Below are positions 27,782 to 37,248 of a stretch of DNA of 64,000 bases, piece by piece. Position 1 is the first letter of the stretch. Each line of letters starts with the position of its first letter. Below the pieces are notes generated by a model. It was given only the letters and a program-made list of their open reading frames with translations, did not search any database and was not told where the DNA came from. The stretch is from the NCBI RefSeq assembly GCF_003477605.1, contig NZ_QUDR01000005.1:110026-174025 (forward strand). Reading direction: 5' to 3'. A program made the translations under genes and the position numbers. Source of the DNA: Clostridium sp. AF37-5. GTDB taxonomy: Bacteria; Bacillota; Clostridia; Lachnospirales; Lachnospiraceae.

Positions 27782-29266
27782 TTACAGTCCAAGAATCTTT
27801 TCTACGGTCATCTGCATCTCACTCTTGTCGCATACAATATCATGACGAATCGGTGCGGTGCGGATTTCCTCAATTGCTTCCGGAATCTTCACACCGGAAA
27901 GAGCATTTAACTCATCTACCAGTTCAAAATCAGTCATGCTGTCATATTTTTCTTTGTCAATGGCATCCATAACACTGCGGGTAAACTTGTATGGACTTGC
28001 CGTAGAAGCAATTACTGTCTTTAAGCCGGCATCCTTTGCCTTGTCATAATAAACACAGGAAGCAACCGACGTATGTGTATCCATGATATAACCGGCTTTA
28101 TCAAACACCTTCTTAATGTTTGCTGCAGTTTCAGCTTCTGAAGCATAACCACCAACAAAGCAGGATAATTTCTCCATCATTTCCTTGGTAATCGTATATT
28201 CACCATTGTTTGAAAGTGCATCCATAAACACTTTTGTCTGTGCTGCATCCTCACCGGTAATGCGGTAAATCAAACGCTCTAAGTTGCTTGAAATCAAAAT
28301 ATCCATCGACGGAGAAGATGTCAAAATAAATTCTCTCTTTCTGTCATAAGTCCCTGACTGGAAGAAGTCAAACAATACTTTGTTCTCATTCGATGCGCAG
28401 TACAAAGTCTCAATCGGAAGCCCCATATTTTTTGCATAGAAAGCTGCCAATATATTACCAAAGTTTCCGGTTGGAACAACTACGTTCATCTTCTCACCGC
28501 AGGTAATTTCACCTTGTTTGAGAAGCTGACCATACGCATATACGTAGTAAACAATCTGTGGTACCAAACGTCCAATGTTAATAGAATTGGCAGAGGAAAA
28601 CTGATATCCTTTTGCATTCATGCGCTCTGCTAAATTTTTTGAGTGGAACATCTCTTTTACGCCGGTCTGGGCATCATCAAAGTTTCCAATAATTCCTACT
28701 ACATTTGTGTTTTCTCCTTTTTGTGTCAGCATCTGTTTCTCCTGAATCGGGCTGACACCGTTTTTCGGATAGAACACAATAATACTTGTTCCCGGAACAT
28801 CCGCAAAACCAGCCAGTGCAGCTTTTCCTGTATCACCGGATGTTGCAGTCAAAATAACAATTTCATTTTTAACACCATTTTTCTTTGCTGCCGTTGTCAT
28901 CAAATATGGCAGAATCGAAAGTGCCATATCTTTAAAGGCGATTGTCTTTCCATGGAACAATTCCAAATAATAAGCGCCATCTTTTTTAACAAGCGGAGCA
29001 ATTTCCTTGGTGTCGAATTTATCATCATAGGCACCATTAATACAATGCTTTAATTCTTCCTCGGTAAAATCTGAAAGAAACAGCTTCATAACTTCATAAG
29101 CGGTTTCCTGATATGTCATATCAGCAAGTTTTTCAAGCGGTACTTCAAGTGCAGGAATCGAATCCGGCACAAATAATCCACCGTCGTCTGCAAGCCCTTT
29201 TAAGATTGCCTGCGATGCTGTCACTTTGTCACTATTGCTTCTTGTACTCTTGTACATGATACTCAT
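27782..29266 (-). CDS. thrC: Threonine synthase
   Basis: ThrC converts O-phosphohomoserine to threonine using pyridoxal phosphate. The 494-residue protein has GKTIAFKDMALS with the PLP lysine Lys112, and TATSGDTGKAALAG for phosphate binding. The ATG at 29264-29266 lies five bases after GGAG; the longer frame to 29347 includes promoter-like DNA (TTGACA then TTTAGT) and is rejected. hisA follows closely. Confidence 0.96.
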   Translation of the reverse strand: MSIMYKSTRSNSDKVTASQAILKGLADDGGLFVPDSIPALEVPLEKLADMTYQETAYEVMKLFLSDFTEEELKHCINGAYDDKFDTKEIAPLVKKDGAYYLELFHGKTIAFKDMALSILPYLMTTAAKKNGVKNEIVILTATSGDTGKAALAGFADVPGTSIIVFYPKNGVSPIQEKQMLTQKGENTNVVGIIGNFDDAQTGVKEMFHSKNLAERMNAKGYQFSSANSINIGRLVPQIVYYVYAYGQLLKQGEITCGEKMNVVVPTGNFGNILAAFYAKNMGLPIETLYCASNENKVLFDFFQSGTYDRKREFILTSSPSMDILISSNLERLIYRITGEDAAQTKVFMDALSNNGEYTITKEMMEKLSCFVGGYASEAETAANIKKVFDKAGYIMDTHTSVASCVYYDKAKDAGLKTVIASTASPYKFTRSVMDAIDKEKYDSMTDFELVDELNALSGVKIPEAIEEIRTAPIRHDIVCDKSEMQMTVEKILGL

Positions 29267-29365
29267 AATCTCTCCGTCCTTTTCTCTAAACTCATTTCGG
29301 TAAAACAAAACTAAACATAGAATACCATGAAATGTCAATTTATACAAGACTGCAAATTACGTGTT

Positions 29366-30010
29366 TTAGCGAAAAAATTCGTGACAGCCGTATTCGCATA
29401 TTTTGGTGAGTTCTCTGTCAAACCAGCTGACATTGGAAGAATCAGAGCCGGCGCGGTACATAAAATACAATGCTCCGTTTGTATTATCTTTTTCCTTTAA
29501 CGCCTTTTCTACCGCTTTTTTTGTCCGTGCTGACACCTTTACGCGGTAGTAGCTGCCGTTTGACACCGGCGAGAACTGACGGCTGGCAAAAACGATTTCA
29601 CGCACAGAGTTCGGAAATTTTTCGGATTTCATACGGTTTAATATCACATTTGCTACCATCTGACGTCCCTTGATTGTCTGGTCGCCGGATTCTGCCTCCA
29701 CAATCCTCTCTAAAATCCTTCTCGCCCCATGCTCCAGATTCACCCGGTATCTCACAATTGTTTTTACCGTGCGTCTCTGCTTTTCATCTTCCTGTGCATT
29801 CATACGTCTTTCATCCATATCTGTTTCTGTGACGCCCTGATAACAAAACTGATTATTTTCCACCAGTGCTGCCATCTTCTCTGATGACTTTCGCACCAAA
29901 GTTATATCTTTCTTTACCTGCTTATTCTGATTCTGTGGATACCAGCCAATGGAAAGGGCCGAAACCAACAGACAATAAACGAAAAACAATATTTTCTTCT
30001 TTTTAATCAT
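29366..30010 (-). CDS. Cell wall hydrolase (SleB/CwlJ-type) with membrane anchor
   Basis: The 214-residue protein has an N-terminal membrane segment or signal (7-24), a charged linker, and a Hydrolase_2 domain from about 95 (RILERIVEAESGDQTIKGRQMVANVILNRMKSE is its core, Glu in EAES), ending YGCHEFF. It likely acts on spore or vegetative peptidoglycan. AGGAGG precedes the ATG. It is paralogous to the hydrolase at 26320-26808. Confidence 0.88.
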   Translation of the reverse strand: MIKKKKILFFVYCLLVSALSIGWYPQNQNKQVKKDITLVRKSSEKMAALVENNQFCYQGVTETDMDERRMNAQEDEKQRRTVKTIVRYRVNLEHGARRILERIVEAESGDQTIKGRQMVANVILNRMKSEKFPNSVREIVFASRQFSPVSNGSYYRVKVSARTKKAVEKALKEKDNTNGALYFMYRAGSDSSNVSWFDRELTKICEYGCHEFFR

Positions 30011-30152
30011 TTTCCTTTCCTCCTAGTATCAAATATATGTTGTTATTACATAATTATTACAATTTTGTTACGTTTTTATTCACAATATTGCAATAATTCA
30101 AAAAATCGCATACAATGATAGCAGATTTTAAACATAGGAAAGGAGCATCCGT

Positions 30153-30947
30153 ATGCTGCCCGGTGTATATCAAGCGAAAAAAAAAGACAACACCATATAT
30201 TTTCGAAGTTCGATTACCTACAGTGGAAAGCATATCAGCCTTGGCAGCTTTGACACGGAAGAAAAGGCACACGAAGCTTACCTTTACGCCGGCAGACTGC
30301 TCGCAGGAAAGGAAATAACGCTGACTTCATATAAAAAGGAAAATCCGGTGCTCTCCTTTTCCAAATGGGTTAGTTTAATTAATTTTCGGGATAATGGTAT
30401 TTATATTAAGACACCGATTTATTTGTTCCAGAAATATTTTCATTATTATTTTTCGCCGGAAAATTATCTGATTTTTGATACGGACGATTTATTTTATTAC
30501 TCCACCCGCACCATAAGCCGCCGCGGAGGACATCTTTTTGTTGCCGATTACGGAATGCAGGTGAATATTTTATCCCGCTATGGCATTAAAAATTACGCCG
30601 TAGCCGGACGTGATTATCTGTTTGCCAACGGAAACACAAGAGATTTCCGCTATGAAAATCTTGTAATTATCAACCGCTATCACGGCGTATGCCAAAAAAC
30701 AAAACAGGGGCAGATTTATTATGAAACAAAAATTCACTGGAACGGTGATTTTTTAGTTGGACGCTATGAAAATGAAATAGAAGCTGCCATTGCCTATAAC
30801 AAAGCAGCTTCCACTCTTTTAAGAAAAGGATATCTGAAAGATTATCCGGTTAATTATATTGAAGAACTTTCCGATTCGGAATACCGCTCCCGCTATCAGG
30901 TAGTGGATATTTCCGACAAAATCAAAGTTCTTAAATCGCTCCTTTAA
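30153..30947 (+). CDS. Protein with two AP2-like domains and a degenerate HNH-like core
   Basis: The 264-residue protein has an N-terminal AP2/ERF-like domain (GVYQAKK...ISLGSFDTEEKAHEAY, about 3-50) and a C-terminal one (YHGV...FLVGRYENEIEAAIAYNKAA, about 185-235). Between them RDYLFANGN and DFRYENLVIIN resemble an HNH homing-nuclease core in which the catalytic histidine is missing. It is probably a DNA-binding protein derived from a homing endonuclease. AGGAG lies seven bases before the ATG. It is divergent from the SleB gene and overlaps its convergent neighbour by 17 bases. Confidence 0.75.
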   Translation: MLPGVYQAKKKDNTIYFRSSITYSGKHISLGSFDTEEKAHEAYLYAGRLLAGKEITLTSYKKENPVLSFSKWVSLINFRDNGIYIKTPIYLFQKYFHYYFSPENYLIFDTDDLFYYSTRTISRRGGHLFVADYGMQVNILSRYGIKNYAVAGRDYLFANGNTRDFRYENLVIINRYHGVCQKTKQGQIYYETKIHWNGDFLVGRYENEIEAAIAYNKAASTLLRKGYLKDYPVNYIEELSDSEYRSRYQVVDISDKIKVLKSLL

Positions 30948-31260
30948 TAAACAGCACCATAAACAAAAGAATCATAATACCATTCAGCACTGAGCCAACC
31001 GCCGGTGTCACATGGTAAATATCTTCTTCTTTGTTGCAGCGAACCGCAAGCACAAATCCAATGATACTAAGTACCATCGTTGCAAGACCGAGCGCACCAA
31101 TTTCCATTCCTGCCCTGCCTTTTGCATGTCCGGACACAATGCAGAGTGTCAAGAGAATAATAATCGAAAGGACACCCAGTACCACCGAAATAATTCCATG
31201 TTTCGGATGTTTCTTATCACTAAAACGTATTCTTTTCCGATTTCCAAAACGTACTTCCAT
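30931..31260 (-). CDS. Small membrane protein (DUF6142-like)
   Basis: The 109-residue protein has a basic N-terminus (RFGNRKRIRFSDKKHPKHG) and three membrane helices. It resembles DUF6142 of Lachnospiraceae as I recall it; function unknown. ATG 31258-31260 is seven bases after AAAGGAG; the longer frame to 31344 runs back into the vanZ-like gene. Its 3' end overlaps the AP2 gene's 3' end by 17 bases. Confidence 0.75.
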   Translation of the reverse strand: MEVRFGNRKRIRFSDKKHPKHGIISVVLGVLSIIILLTLCIVSGHAKGRAGMEIGALGLATMVLSIIGFVLAVRCNKEEDIYHVTPAVGSVLNGIMILLFMVLFIKGAI

Positions 31261-31273
31261 ATTCGGTCTCCTT

Positions 31274-31759
31274 TCACTTTCTTCCGAGTGCACGAATGAT
31301 TTTTTTTGAAAGATAATAACAAATATACCCCAAAATAACACCAAACGTATTTAGACACAAATCATCGACATCAAAACATCCCACTTTTGTCACGAGCTGG
31401 ATGGTTTCCACGACAAGACTGAAGGCAAATCCAAGGAACGTAACAAACAGTCCGCTTCTAAAATAATGCCCTTTAAAATGAACACCTTTTCGCTGTTCTC
31501 TGTATAGTACCGGGACCAGAAAGCCAAATGGCATAAATACCACAACATTTCCTAATAGATTAATAGCAAAGTATACCATGCCAATCTGCTCCCTGTACAT
31601 CAGATACCGTTTAATTTCCCGGAACAACTCCAGATTGTACTGATAGGTAGTATACGGCTCATTGCGTCCATATTCCTCACTAAAGAAGAGAAAATAGACC
31701 AATAAAATCATATAACAGATAAAGCATACCGTTAATAAATTGCTTATGAACCGTTTCAT
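31274..31759 (-). CDS. VanZ-like membrane protein
   Basis: The 161-residue protein has four membrane helices and the VanZ-family motifs NLLGNVVVFMPFGF, ETIQL and FDVDDLCLNTFGVILGY. VanZ gives low-level teicoplanin resistance in enterococci; most relatives, as here without other van genes, have unknown housekeeping roles. AGGAGG precedes the ATG. It lies 33 bases after pheT on the same strand. Confidence 0.85.
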   Translation of the reverse strand: MKRFISNLLTVCFICYMILLVYFLFFSEEYGRNEPYTTYQYNLELFREIKRYLMYREQIGMVYFAINLLGNVVVFMPFGFLVPVLYREQRKGVHFKGHYFRSGLFVTFLGFAFSLVVETIQLVTKVGCFDVDDLCLNTFGVILGYICYYLSKKIIRALGRK

Positions 31760-31792
31760 CTTTTCCTCCTAAAAACACAACCAAAATCTATC

Positions 31793-34231
31793 TTACTGTC
31801 TTAAAGCTACTCCTAAGTTTTCCAGTTTCTTTAAGATTTTATCCATGACAGCCGATACATCTTTATCCTCTAGCGTACGGTCTTTGGCACGGAAACGAAT
31901 GGAATATGCCAGTGATTTTTCATCTTTTCCAACATTTTCCCCTTCGTAAATATCAAACAAATGATAATCTTCAAGCAGCTTTCCACCGCTCTTTCGGATT
32001 ACTTCCTCGATTTGTCCTGCTAATACTGTCTTTTTCATAACGAGAGAAATATCACGTGTTACTGCCGGGAATTTAGCAACGCCCTGATATTTGATATCAA
32101 AGTTTGCTTTTTCAGCTAATTTTGCAACATCCAGTACAGCAACATATGTCTTTGTTCCCAGATTATAATTATCTGCCACTTCCGGATGCACTTCCCCCAG
32201 ATAGCCAAGGACTTCTCTATCCATCATTATATCCGCTTTTCTTCCAGGATGCAAATAGGAATGTTCTCCTTTTGGCTCATAAGTAACACCTGTTGTAATA
32301 CCAAGTCTGTCAAGAATTGCTTCCACACAGCCTTTCATATCAAAGAAATCGCCCTGTCCGTACATACCAAGTGCTAACATCATTTTTTCTTCCGGCAGTT
32401 TGGTAAGCGGAAGGGATTCCGGCAGATATACATTTGCCATTTCATACAAACGCACATCTTTGTTGCGGTGATTATAGTTTGTCGAAAGCGAGGTAAGCAT
32501 ACCGTTTAACGGTGTTGTACGCATGATACTGTAATCCACTCCAAGCGGATTGGAAATTTCAATTGCCTTGCGAAGCTCATCCCCTTTTGGAATCAGCAGT
32601 TTATCAAATGCTTTCGGGCTTTCAAAAGAATAAGTCATTCCTTCCGAAAAACCATACGACTCAATCACATTACGAATCATATTGCAAATGCTTGTCTGGT
32701 AGGAAACACCGCCCTGTGTTGCCTCACCGCTTGGAAGCGTTGTAGGAATCTTATCATAACCATAAAATCTTGCTACTTCCTCTGCCAAATCGGCAAGGCG
32801 CAGAATATCCTGACGCCAAGTTGGAACATGAACACATTTCTTTGCCTTATCCGGTACAAGATCAACCATTTCCCAATATTTACACATCTCATCTTCGGAA
32901 ACATCAATACCAAGTAATGCGTTGATTTTACCAACATCATAAGCCACATCAATCGGCTCTTTTTTCTCCGGATAAACGTCCACACAGCCACCGACAACTT
33001 CACCGGCACCTAATTCTTCAATCAACTGACAGGCACGGTTCATCGCTTCCATCGTAGTATTCGGGTCTAAGCCTTTTTCAAATTTTGCCTGTGCGTCGGT
33101 TCGCATACCGATTTTTTTACCGGAAAGACGAATGTTTGTACCGTCAAAGCAGGCAGCCTCAAACAGCATCGTCTTTACATCGTCCGTAATTTTGGAATTT
33201 TCACCACCCATGATTCCGGCAAGTCCAACGGATTTTTCACCATCACAAATCATAAGAATGGAAGAATCCAGTTCTCTCTCCTGACCATCGAGTGTCTGGA
33301 ATTTCTCACCGGCTTCTGCTCTCTTTACTACGATTTTATGACCGGCAATTGTATCTAAGTCATACGCATGCATCGGCTGCGCATATTCCTGCATTACATA
33401 GTTTGTAATATCTACGATATTGTTAATCGGACGGATTCCGCTTGCTGCCAGTCTGCGCTGCATCCACTCCGGCGATGGTTCAATCTTAATATTCTTTACC
33501 ACGCGCGCCACATAACGGGAACACAAATCCGGCGCCTGAATTTCAACGGAAATGTAATCCTCTGTCTTTTCATCATTTCCACTCTCTGTTACAACCGGCG
33601 GAACAAATGGTTTTCGAAATGTAGCTGCTGCTTCTCTTGCAATACCAAGAACACCAAAGCAGTCCACACGGTTACTTGTTACTTCATACTCAAAATCGGC
33701 ATCACGAAGGCCAAGTAAGGCAATCGCATCACTGCCAACCGGTGCATCTTTATATTCCGGATTATCACTGAGAATATAAATACCATCCTCTGCTGCATCC
33801 GGATAAAAATCAGTTGAAGAACCAAGTTCCTCAATCGAGCACATCATGCCGTTACTTTCCACGCCACGCAGTTTTCCTTTTTTGATTTTTACGCCACCGG
33901 CAACTTTTTTGCCATCATGACCGCCGGCAACACGGCCACCATCTAAAACAACCGGCACTTTCTGTCCTTCTTTTACATTGGAAGCACCTGTTACAATCTG
34001 CGTTGTTGTTCCTTCCTCATCAATTGCCACCTGGCAGACAACCAGTTTATCCGCATCCGGGTGTTTTTCAATTTTCTCAATTTTACCTACAATAATTTTG
34101 TCCAAATCTGCATCGAATTTTTCATATCCTTCGACCTTTGTTCCGGACATCGTCATCGCATCCATATATTCCTGCTCTGTACAGGTAAGTTCCGGTACAT
34201 AAGCTTTAATCCATGATAATGGTGTATTCAT
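31793..34231 (-). CDS. pheT: Phenylalanyl-tRNA synthetase beta subunit
   Basis: PheT is the large subunit of the alpha2-beta2 PheRS. The 812-residue protein carries, in order, an EMAP/OB tRNA-binding domain (about 40-150), the B3/B4 editing domain, the B5 domain, a class II core-like region and a C-terminal ferredoxin-like anticodon-binding domain. The start is 12 bases after pheS with AGGAGG, so the two are one operon under the T-box. Confidence 0.97.
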   Translation of the reverse strand: MNTPLSWIKAYVPELTCTEQEYMDAMTMSGTKVEGYEKFDADLDKIIVGKIEKIEKHPDADKLVVCQVAIDEEGTTTQIVTGASNVKEGQKVPVVLDGGRVAGGHDGKKVAGGVKIKKGKLRGVESNGMMCSIEELGSSTDFYPDAAEDGIYILSDNPEYKDAPVGSDAIALLGLRDADFEYEVTSNRVDCFGVLGIAREAAATFRKPFVPPVVTESGNDEKTEDYISVEIQAPDLCSRYVARVVKNIKIEPSPEWMQRRLAASGIRPINNIVDITNYVMQEYAQPMHAYDLDTIAGHKIVVKRAEAGEKFQTLDGQERELDSSILMICDGEKSVGLAGIMGGENSKITDDVKTMLFEAACFDGTNIRLSGKKIGMRTDAQAKFEKGLDPNTTMEAMNRACQLIEELGAGEVVGGCVDVYPEKKEPIDVAYDVGKINALLGIDVSEDEMCKYWEMVDLVPDKAKKCVHVPTWRQDILRLADLAEEVARFYGYDKIPTTLPSGEATQGGVSYQTSICNMIRNVIESYGFSEGMTYSFESPKAFDKLLIPKGDELRKAIEISNPLGVDYSIMRTTPLNGMLTSLSTNYNHRNKDVRLYEMANVYLPESLPLTKLPEEKMMLALGMYGQGDFFDMKGCVEAILDRLGITTGVTYEPKGEHSYLHPGRKADIMMDREVLGYLGEVHPEVADNYNLGTKTYVAVLDVAKLAEKANFDIKYQGVAKFPAVTRDISLVMKKTVLAGQIEEVIRKSGGKLLEDYHLFDIYEGENVGKDEKSLAYSIRFRAKDRTLEDKDVSAVMDKILKKLENLGVALRQ

Positions 34232-34243
34232 TCTTAAACCTCC

Positions 34244-35263
34244 TTAAAACTGTTCCAAAAATCTCTTGTCATTTTCATACAAAAGGCGCATGTCATCAAT
34301 CTCATATTTTAAGAGGGCAATACGCTCTAAGCCGACACCAAAGGCAAATCCTGTGTATTCTTCCGGATCAATACCACTCATCTCAAATACATGTGGATGA
34401 ACCATACCGCATCCTAAAATCTCAATCCAGCCCTCACCTTTACAGAAACGACAGCCCTTACCGCCGCATTTGAAACAGGTCACATCCATTTCTGCACTTG
34501 GCTCAGTAAATGGAAAATGATGCGGACGGAATTTTACTTTGGTATCTTCTCCAAACAATTTCTTTGCAAACTGTTCCAGTGTACCTTTCAAATCAGCAAA
34601 AGTAATATTTTTGTCAATAACAAGTCCTTCAATCTGATGGAATGATGGAGAATGTGTTGCATCGACATCATCACTTCTAAATACTCGTCCCGGTGAAATC
34701 ATACGAATCGGTAACTTCCCTTTTTCCATCTCGTGTACCTGAACGGAAGAAGTCTGGGTACGAAGTACAATTTTATCATTAATATAGAAAGTATCCTGCT
34801 CATCTTTTGCCGGATGATTTGCCGGAATGTTAAGTGCTTCGAAGTTATAGTAGTCATACTCTACTTCCGGACCTTCGACAACCTCATAACCCATGCCGAT
34901 AAAGATTTTTTCGACTTCTTCTAAGGCAATCGTGTTTGGATGACGGTGACCCATCTTTCGCTCACGGCCGGGCAAAGTTACATCGATTACTTCGGCTTTC
35001 ATTTTTTCCTCGCGGAGTTTGCGCTCAAAAGCAGCTTTCTTTTCCTCTAAACTGCTCTCGATTTTTGCCCGTGCCTCATTCACCATCTGACCAACTTTCG
35101 GACGGTCTTCCGGTGCCACATCCTTCATGGACTTAAGAACACTTGTCAGTTCTCCTTTCTTTCCCAAAAAGGCAACCCGGATTTCATTTAATTTATCGAG
35201 TTCCCCCGACTGCTCAATTTGAGACATCGCATTGCTTAAAATATGCTCCAATTTTTCTTTCAT
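34244..35263 (-). CDS. pheS: Phenylalanyl-tRNA synthetase alpha subunit
   Basis: PheS is the catalytic class II subunit. The 339-residue protein has an N-terminal coiled coil (1-85), motif 2 (GRVFRSDDVDATHSPSFHQ) and motif 3 (FAFGVGLERIALLKY). A Cys cluster near CFKCGGKGCRFCKGEGW is a short zinc-like insertion seen in some Firmicutes PheS. AAAGGAG is six bases before the ATG. It is the first gene after the T-box leader. Confidence 0.97.
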   Translation of the reverse strand: MKEKLEHILSNAMSQIEQSGELDKLNEIRVAFLGKKGELTSVLKSMKDVAPEDRPKVGQMVNEARAKIESSLEEKKAAFERKLREEKMKAEVIDVTLPGRERKMGHRHPNTIALEEVEKIFIGMGYEVVEGPEVEYDYYNFEALNIPANHPAKDEQDTFYINDKIVLRTQTSSVQVHEMEKGKLPIRMISPGRVFRSDDVDATHSPSFHQIEGLVIDKNITFADLKGTLEQFAKKLFGEDTKVKFRPHHFPFTEPSAEMDVTCFKCGGKGCRFCKGEGWIEILGCGMVHPHVFEMSGIDPEEYTGFAFGVGLERIALLKYEIDDMRLLYENDKRFLEQF

Positions 35264-35302
35264 GATAATCTCCTTTCCTGAAAGATTTCTTTTCTTGTAA
35301 TT

Positions 35303-35580
35303 AAAAAAGCCCCTTACAGAGATTTCTCTGCAAGGGACGAATCAACTCGCGGTACCACCCAAATTCTTATCAAAATGATAAGCACTCATAATACGATAAC
35401 GGATATCAGCCGTCACTTTCTACTTTTGTCTTTTGACCGTTCAAAAGCAAGACTCCGGTGCGAAATTCAACTGCTAACGGAACCTGACAGAACTTACAGC
35501 CGATGATTCTGTCTCTCTGAAGGAAATTAACAGTCTGTCTGGCAAATACCAACACCTTCTGCGTCATTTTCATAATGAAA
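35303..35580 (-). promoter_or_regulatory. T-box leader of pheST
   Basis: The hallmark T-box GGGTGGTACCGCG lies at 35348-35360 on minus. A terminator hairpin, CCCTTGCAGAG pairing with CTCTGTAAGGG, is followed by T6 (35302-35337). Stem I lies upstream to about 35580 and contains a TTC (Phe) triplet in a plausible specifier position. Uncharged tRNA-Phe would stabilise the antiterminator and switch on pheST. Confidence 0.93.
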
Positions 35581-35588
35581 CCTTTTAC

Positions 35589-35618
35589 ACTTTAGCATAT
35601 ATAGTTGTTCTCTGTCAA
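35589..35618 (-). promoter_or_regulatory. pheST promoter
   Basis: On minus, TTGACA (35613-35618) and TAAAGT (35589-35594) are 18 bases apart, just upstream of the T-box leader. Confidence 0.6.
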
Positions 35619-35640
35619 GTGTTCGATGGAAGGTTTTTAG

Positions 35641-35724
35641 TTTTTAGTTTCCGTAATTTAGTAAGAAAAGTTTACATCCTGTGGGTACAAATCTTTTCTT
35701 GCTAAATTACTGGAATCCTAAAAA
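35641..35724. repeat. Long imperfect hairpin near the pheST promoter
   Basis: GTAATTTAGTAAGAAAAG (35653-35670) pairs with 35693-35710 at 17 of 18 positions, and the outer TTTTTAG and CTAAAAA extend the stem. It stands between the pheST promoter and the larger hairpin at 35793-35925. Confidence 0.7.
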
Positions 35725-35792
35725 CTGGCAACGATTGCTTGGCACAGGCTACTGCTTTAACAAGTCAGTTAGATGGGTTTTCAATCAAAAAA

Positions 35793-35925
35793 AATTCAAC
35801 TGAAAAGTTTTGCACTGAGTGGGTTTTGAGTGCGTCGGCAGGTGGCACTGGTAGTTTCAGTGCCCCTGCTGTTACGCACTCAACGAGCGAGAGCGCCCAC
35901 GAAGTGCAAACTTTTCAGTCGAATT
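35793..35925. repeat. Giant nested hairpin downstream of the xylanase gene
   Basis: Outer arms of about 30 bases (35793-35823 and 35896-35925) are nearly complementary. Inner arms GAGTGCGT...GGCACTG (35828-35850) and CAGTGCCCCTG...ACGCACTC (35858-35881) pair again. On minus it starts 21 bases after the xylanase stop and ends in a T8 tract, so it may be a terminator, but at about 130 bases it is far larger than needed. It could be a miniature element or a structured RNA. Confidence 0.75.
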
Positions 35926-35946
35926 CTTTTCATTAAAAACTACATC

Positions 35947-37059
35947 TTATTTGATTGTCAAATAGTCAACATAACCATCCCATGTACCATCGTCACTTGT
36001 CACAACGAGTTTTACCTCTTGATTGCCAAGTCCGTGTGTTACATTTTTAATCGTATATTCTGCCGGATAACTTCCGCCATAGTAGAACGTTCCTTTTTTC
36101 TGACCGCCTACAAATAGGTCTACTTGCGCCATCTTTGAGTTGTTTGAACAGCCACGCAATGTAAAGTCATGTGTTCCGTATCCAAAATACTGCGTATATG
36201 AACAGGAATCATTGTTTCCATACAAGGCAACACCATTAAATGGAGAGCTGATTTTACTTGCATATGAGCCGCCCAGTGTCATGTCCTCACACTGTACCGT
36301 GAGCCCATTCCATGTACTGCTGCTTCCGCCGGAAGTATTTCCTCCTGAGCTGCTTCCACCGGATGTACTTCCACCAATCGTCAGATTGTTTTTGTAAACA
36401 TCCGCATAACCGCTGCTCTGGTAACCTTCTACATTCAAAGCTACTTCATAGAGTTTACCCATCGGCATGCCAAGGCTTTCCCATTTTTTAAAGTGTTCTG
36501 TCACCGAAATGGTTCCGCTTGTACGTTTGCTTGTACGTACACTCCAGTACTGTTTGAATGTTGTGTTACCGTCAATTGACGGTTGATTGTAACGAGTTGT
36601 TTCATATACATCATACGTTCCGCCATCGACTGTAATCTGTCCTTTGGAAGAAGCTCCAGGCGGACGCCAGGTTCCCCAACTGTCTACGATGTAATATTCA
36701 ACCAACGGGTTTCTGGACCAGCCATATACACAAAGGTAAGAATTTCCTTTTGGCTGGTAGTAACATCCATAATCAATGGAAATGTTACCAATCTGGGAAT
36801 ATGTTTTTGTGCAGTCAAAGGTTTTTCCTTTGCGGAACAACGCATTCCCAATGTTGTCCCACCAGCAGCTGAAGTTTCCACCACCGTTTAAGGTCATGCT
36901 TGTATCGCCATAATCCTTCCACAGTGCGTAATCATAACCGTCTTCAACGCCGGTCTTTTCGTTGTAGATCGTCGTAGCTGCCTGAGCTGATACGGAAGGA
37001 ATCATCATTCCGATGCATAAAAGCAATGCTACAACACCCATAAGTTTGTTTCGTTGCAT
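35947..37059 (-). CDS. Secreted GH11 endo-1,4-beta-xylanase with CBM36
   Basis: The 370-residue protein has a signal peptide (to about 27, AQA-ATT), a GH11 jelly-roll domain with nucleophile Glu121 in NPLVEYYIV and acid/base Glu188 in ISVTEHF, a Gly/Ser linker (229-249) and a C-terminal domain (255-370) that looks like the calcium-dependent xylan-binding CBM36 ([10 protein letters not shown]...[10 protein letters not shown]). It should cut extracellular xylan. ATG 37057-37059 follows GGAGG by seven bases. It is monocistronic, with no xylan transporter nearby. Confidence 0.95.
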   Translation of the reverse strand: MQRNKLMGVVALLLCIGMMIPSVSAQAATTIYNEKTGVEDGYDYALWKDYGDTSMTLNGGGNFSCWWDNIGNALFRKGKTFDCTKTYSQIGNISIDYGCYYQPKGNSYLCVYGWSRNPLVEYYIVDSWGTWRPPGASSKGQITVDGGTYDVYETTRYNQPSIDGNTTFKQYWSVRTSKRTSGTISVTEHFKKWESLGMPMGKLYEVALNVEGYQSSGYADVYKNNLTIGGSTSGGSSSGGNTSGGSSSTWNGLTVQCEDMTLGGSYASKISSPFNGVALYGNNDSCSYTQYFGYGTHDFTLRGCSNNSKMAQVDLFVGGQKKGTFYYGGSYPAEYTIKNVTHGLGNQEVKLVVTSDDGTWDGYVDYLTIK

Positions 37060-37248
37060 TTGGCAACCTCCTTTCTCTGACATAAAAATACCACATTTTG
37101 GCTATAATGTAAATACTATATTTGTTGATTTTTTATAGTTTTTTGGTTATATGACTATTAGTTTTTGTGCAAATTGCATGCATTTTATGTTGATTTTTCC
37201 CCGAGAATTGCATATACTTAGCACAGCAAAGAAGAAAGGAGTCATTCG

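Noticed and set aside
31274-31759. Glycopeptide-resistance locus
   Set aside because: Only a VanZ-like gene is present, with no vanHAX or two-component genes; such lone genes are common.
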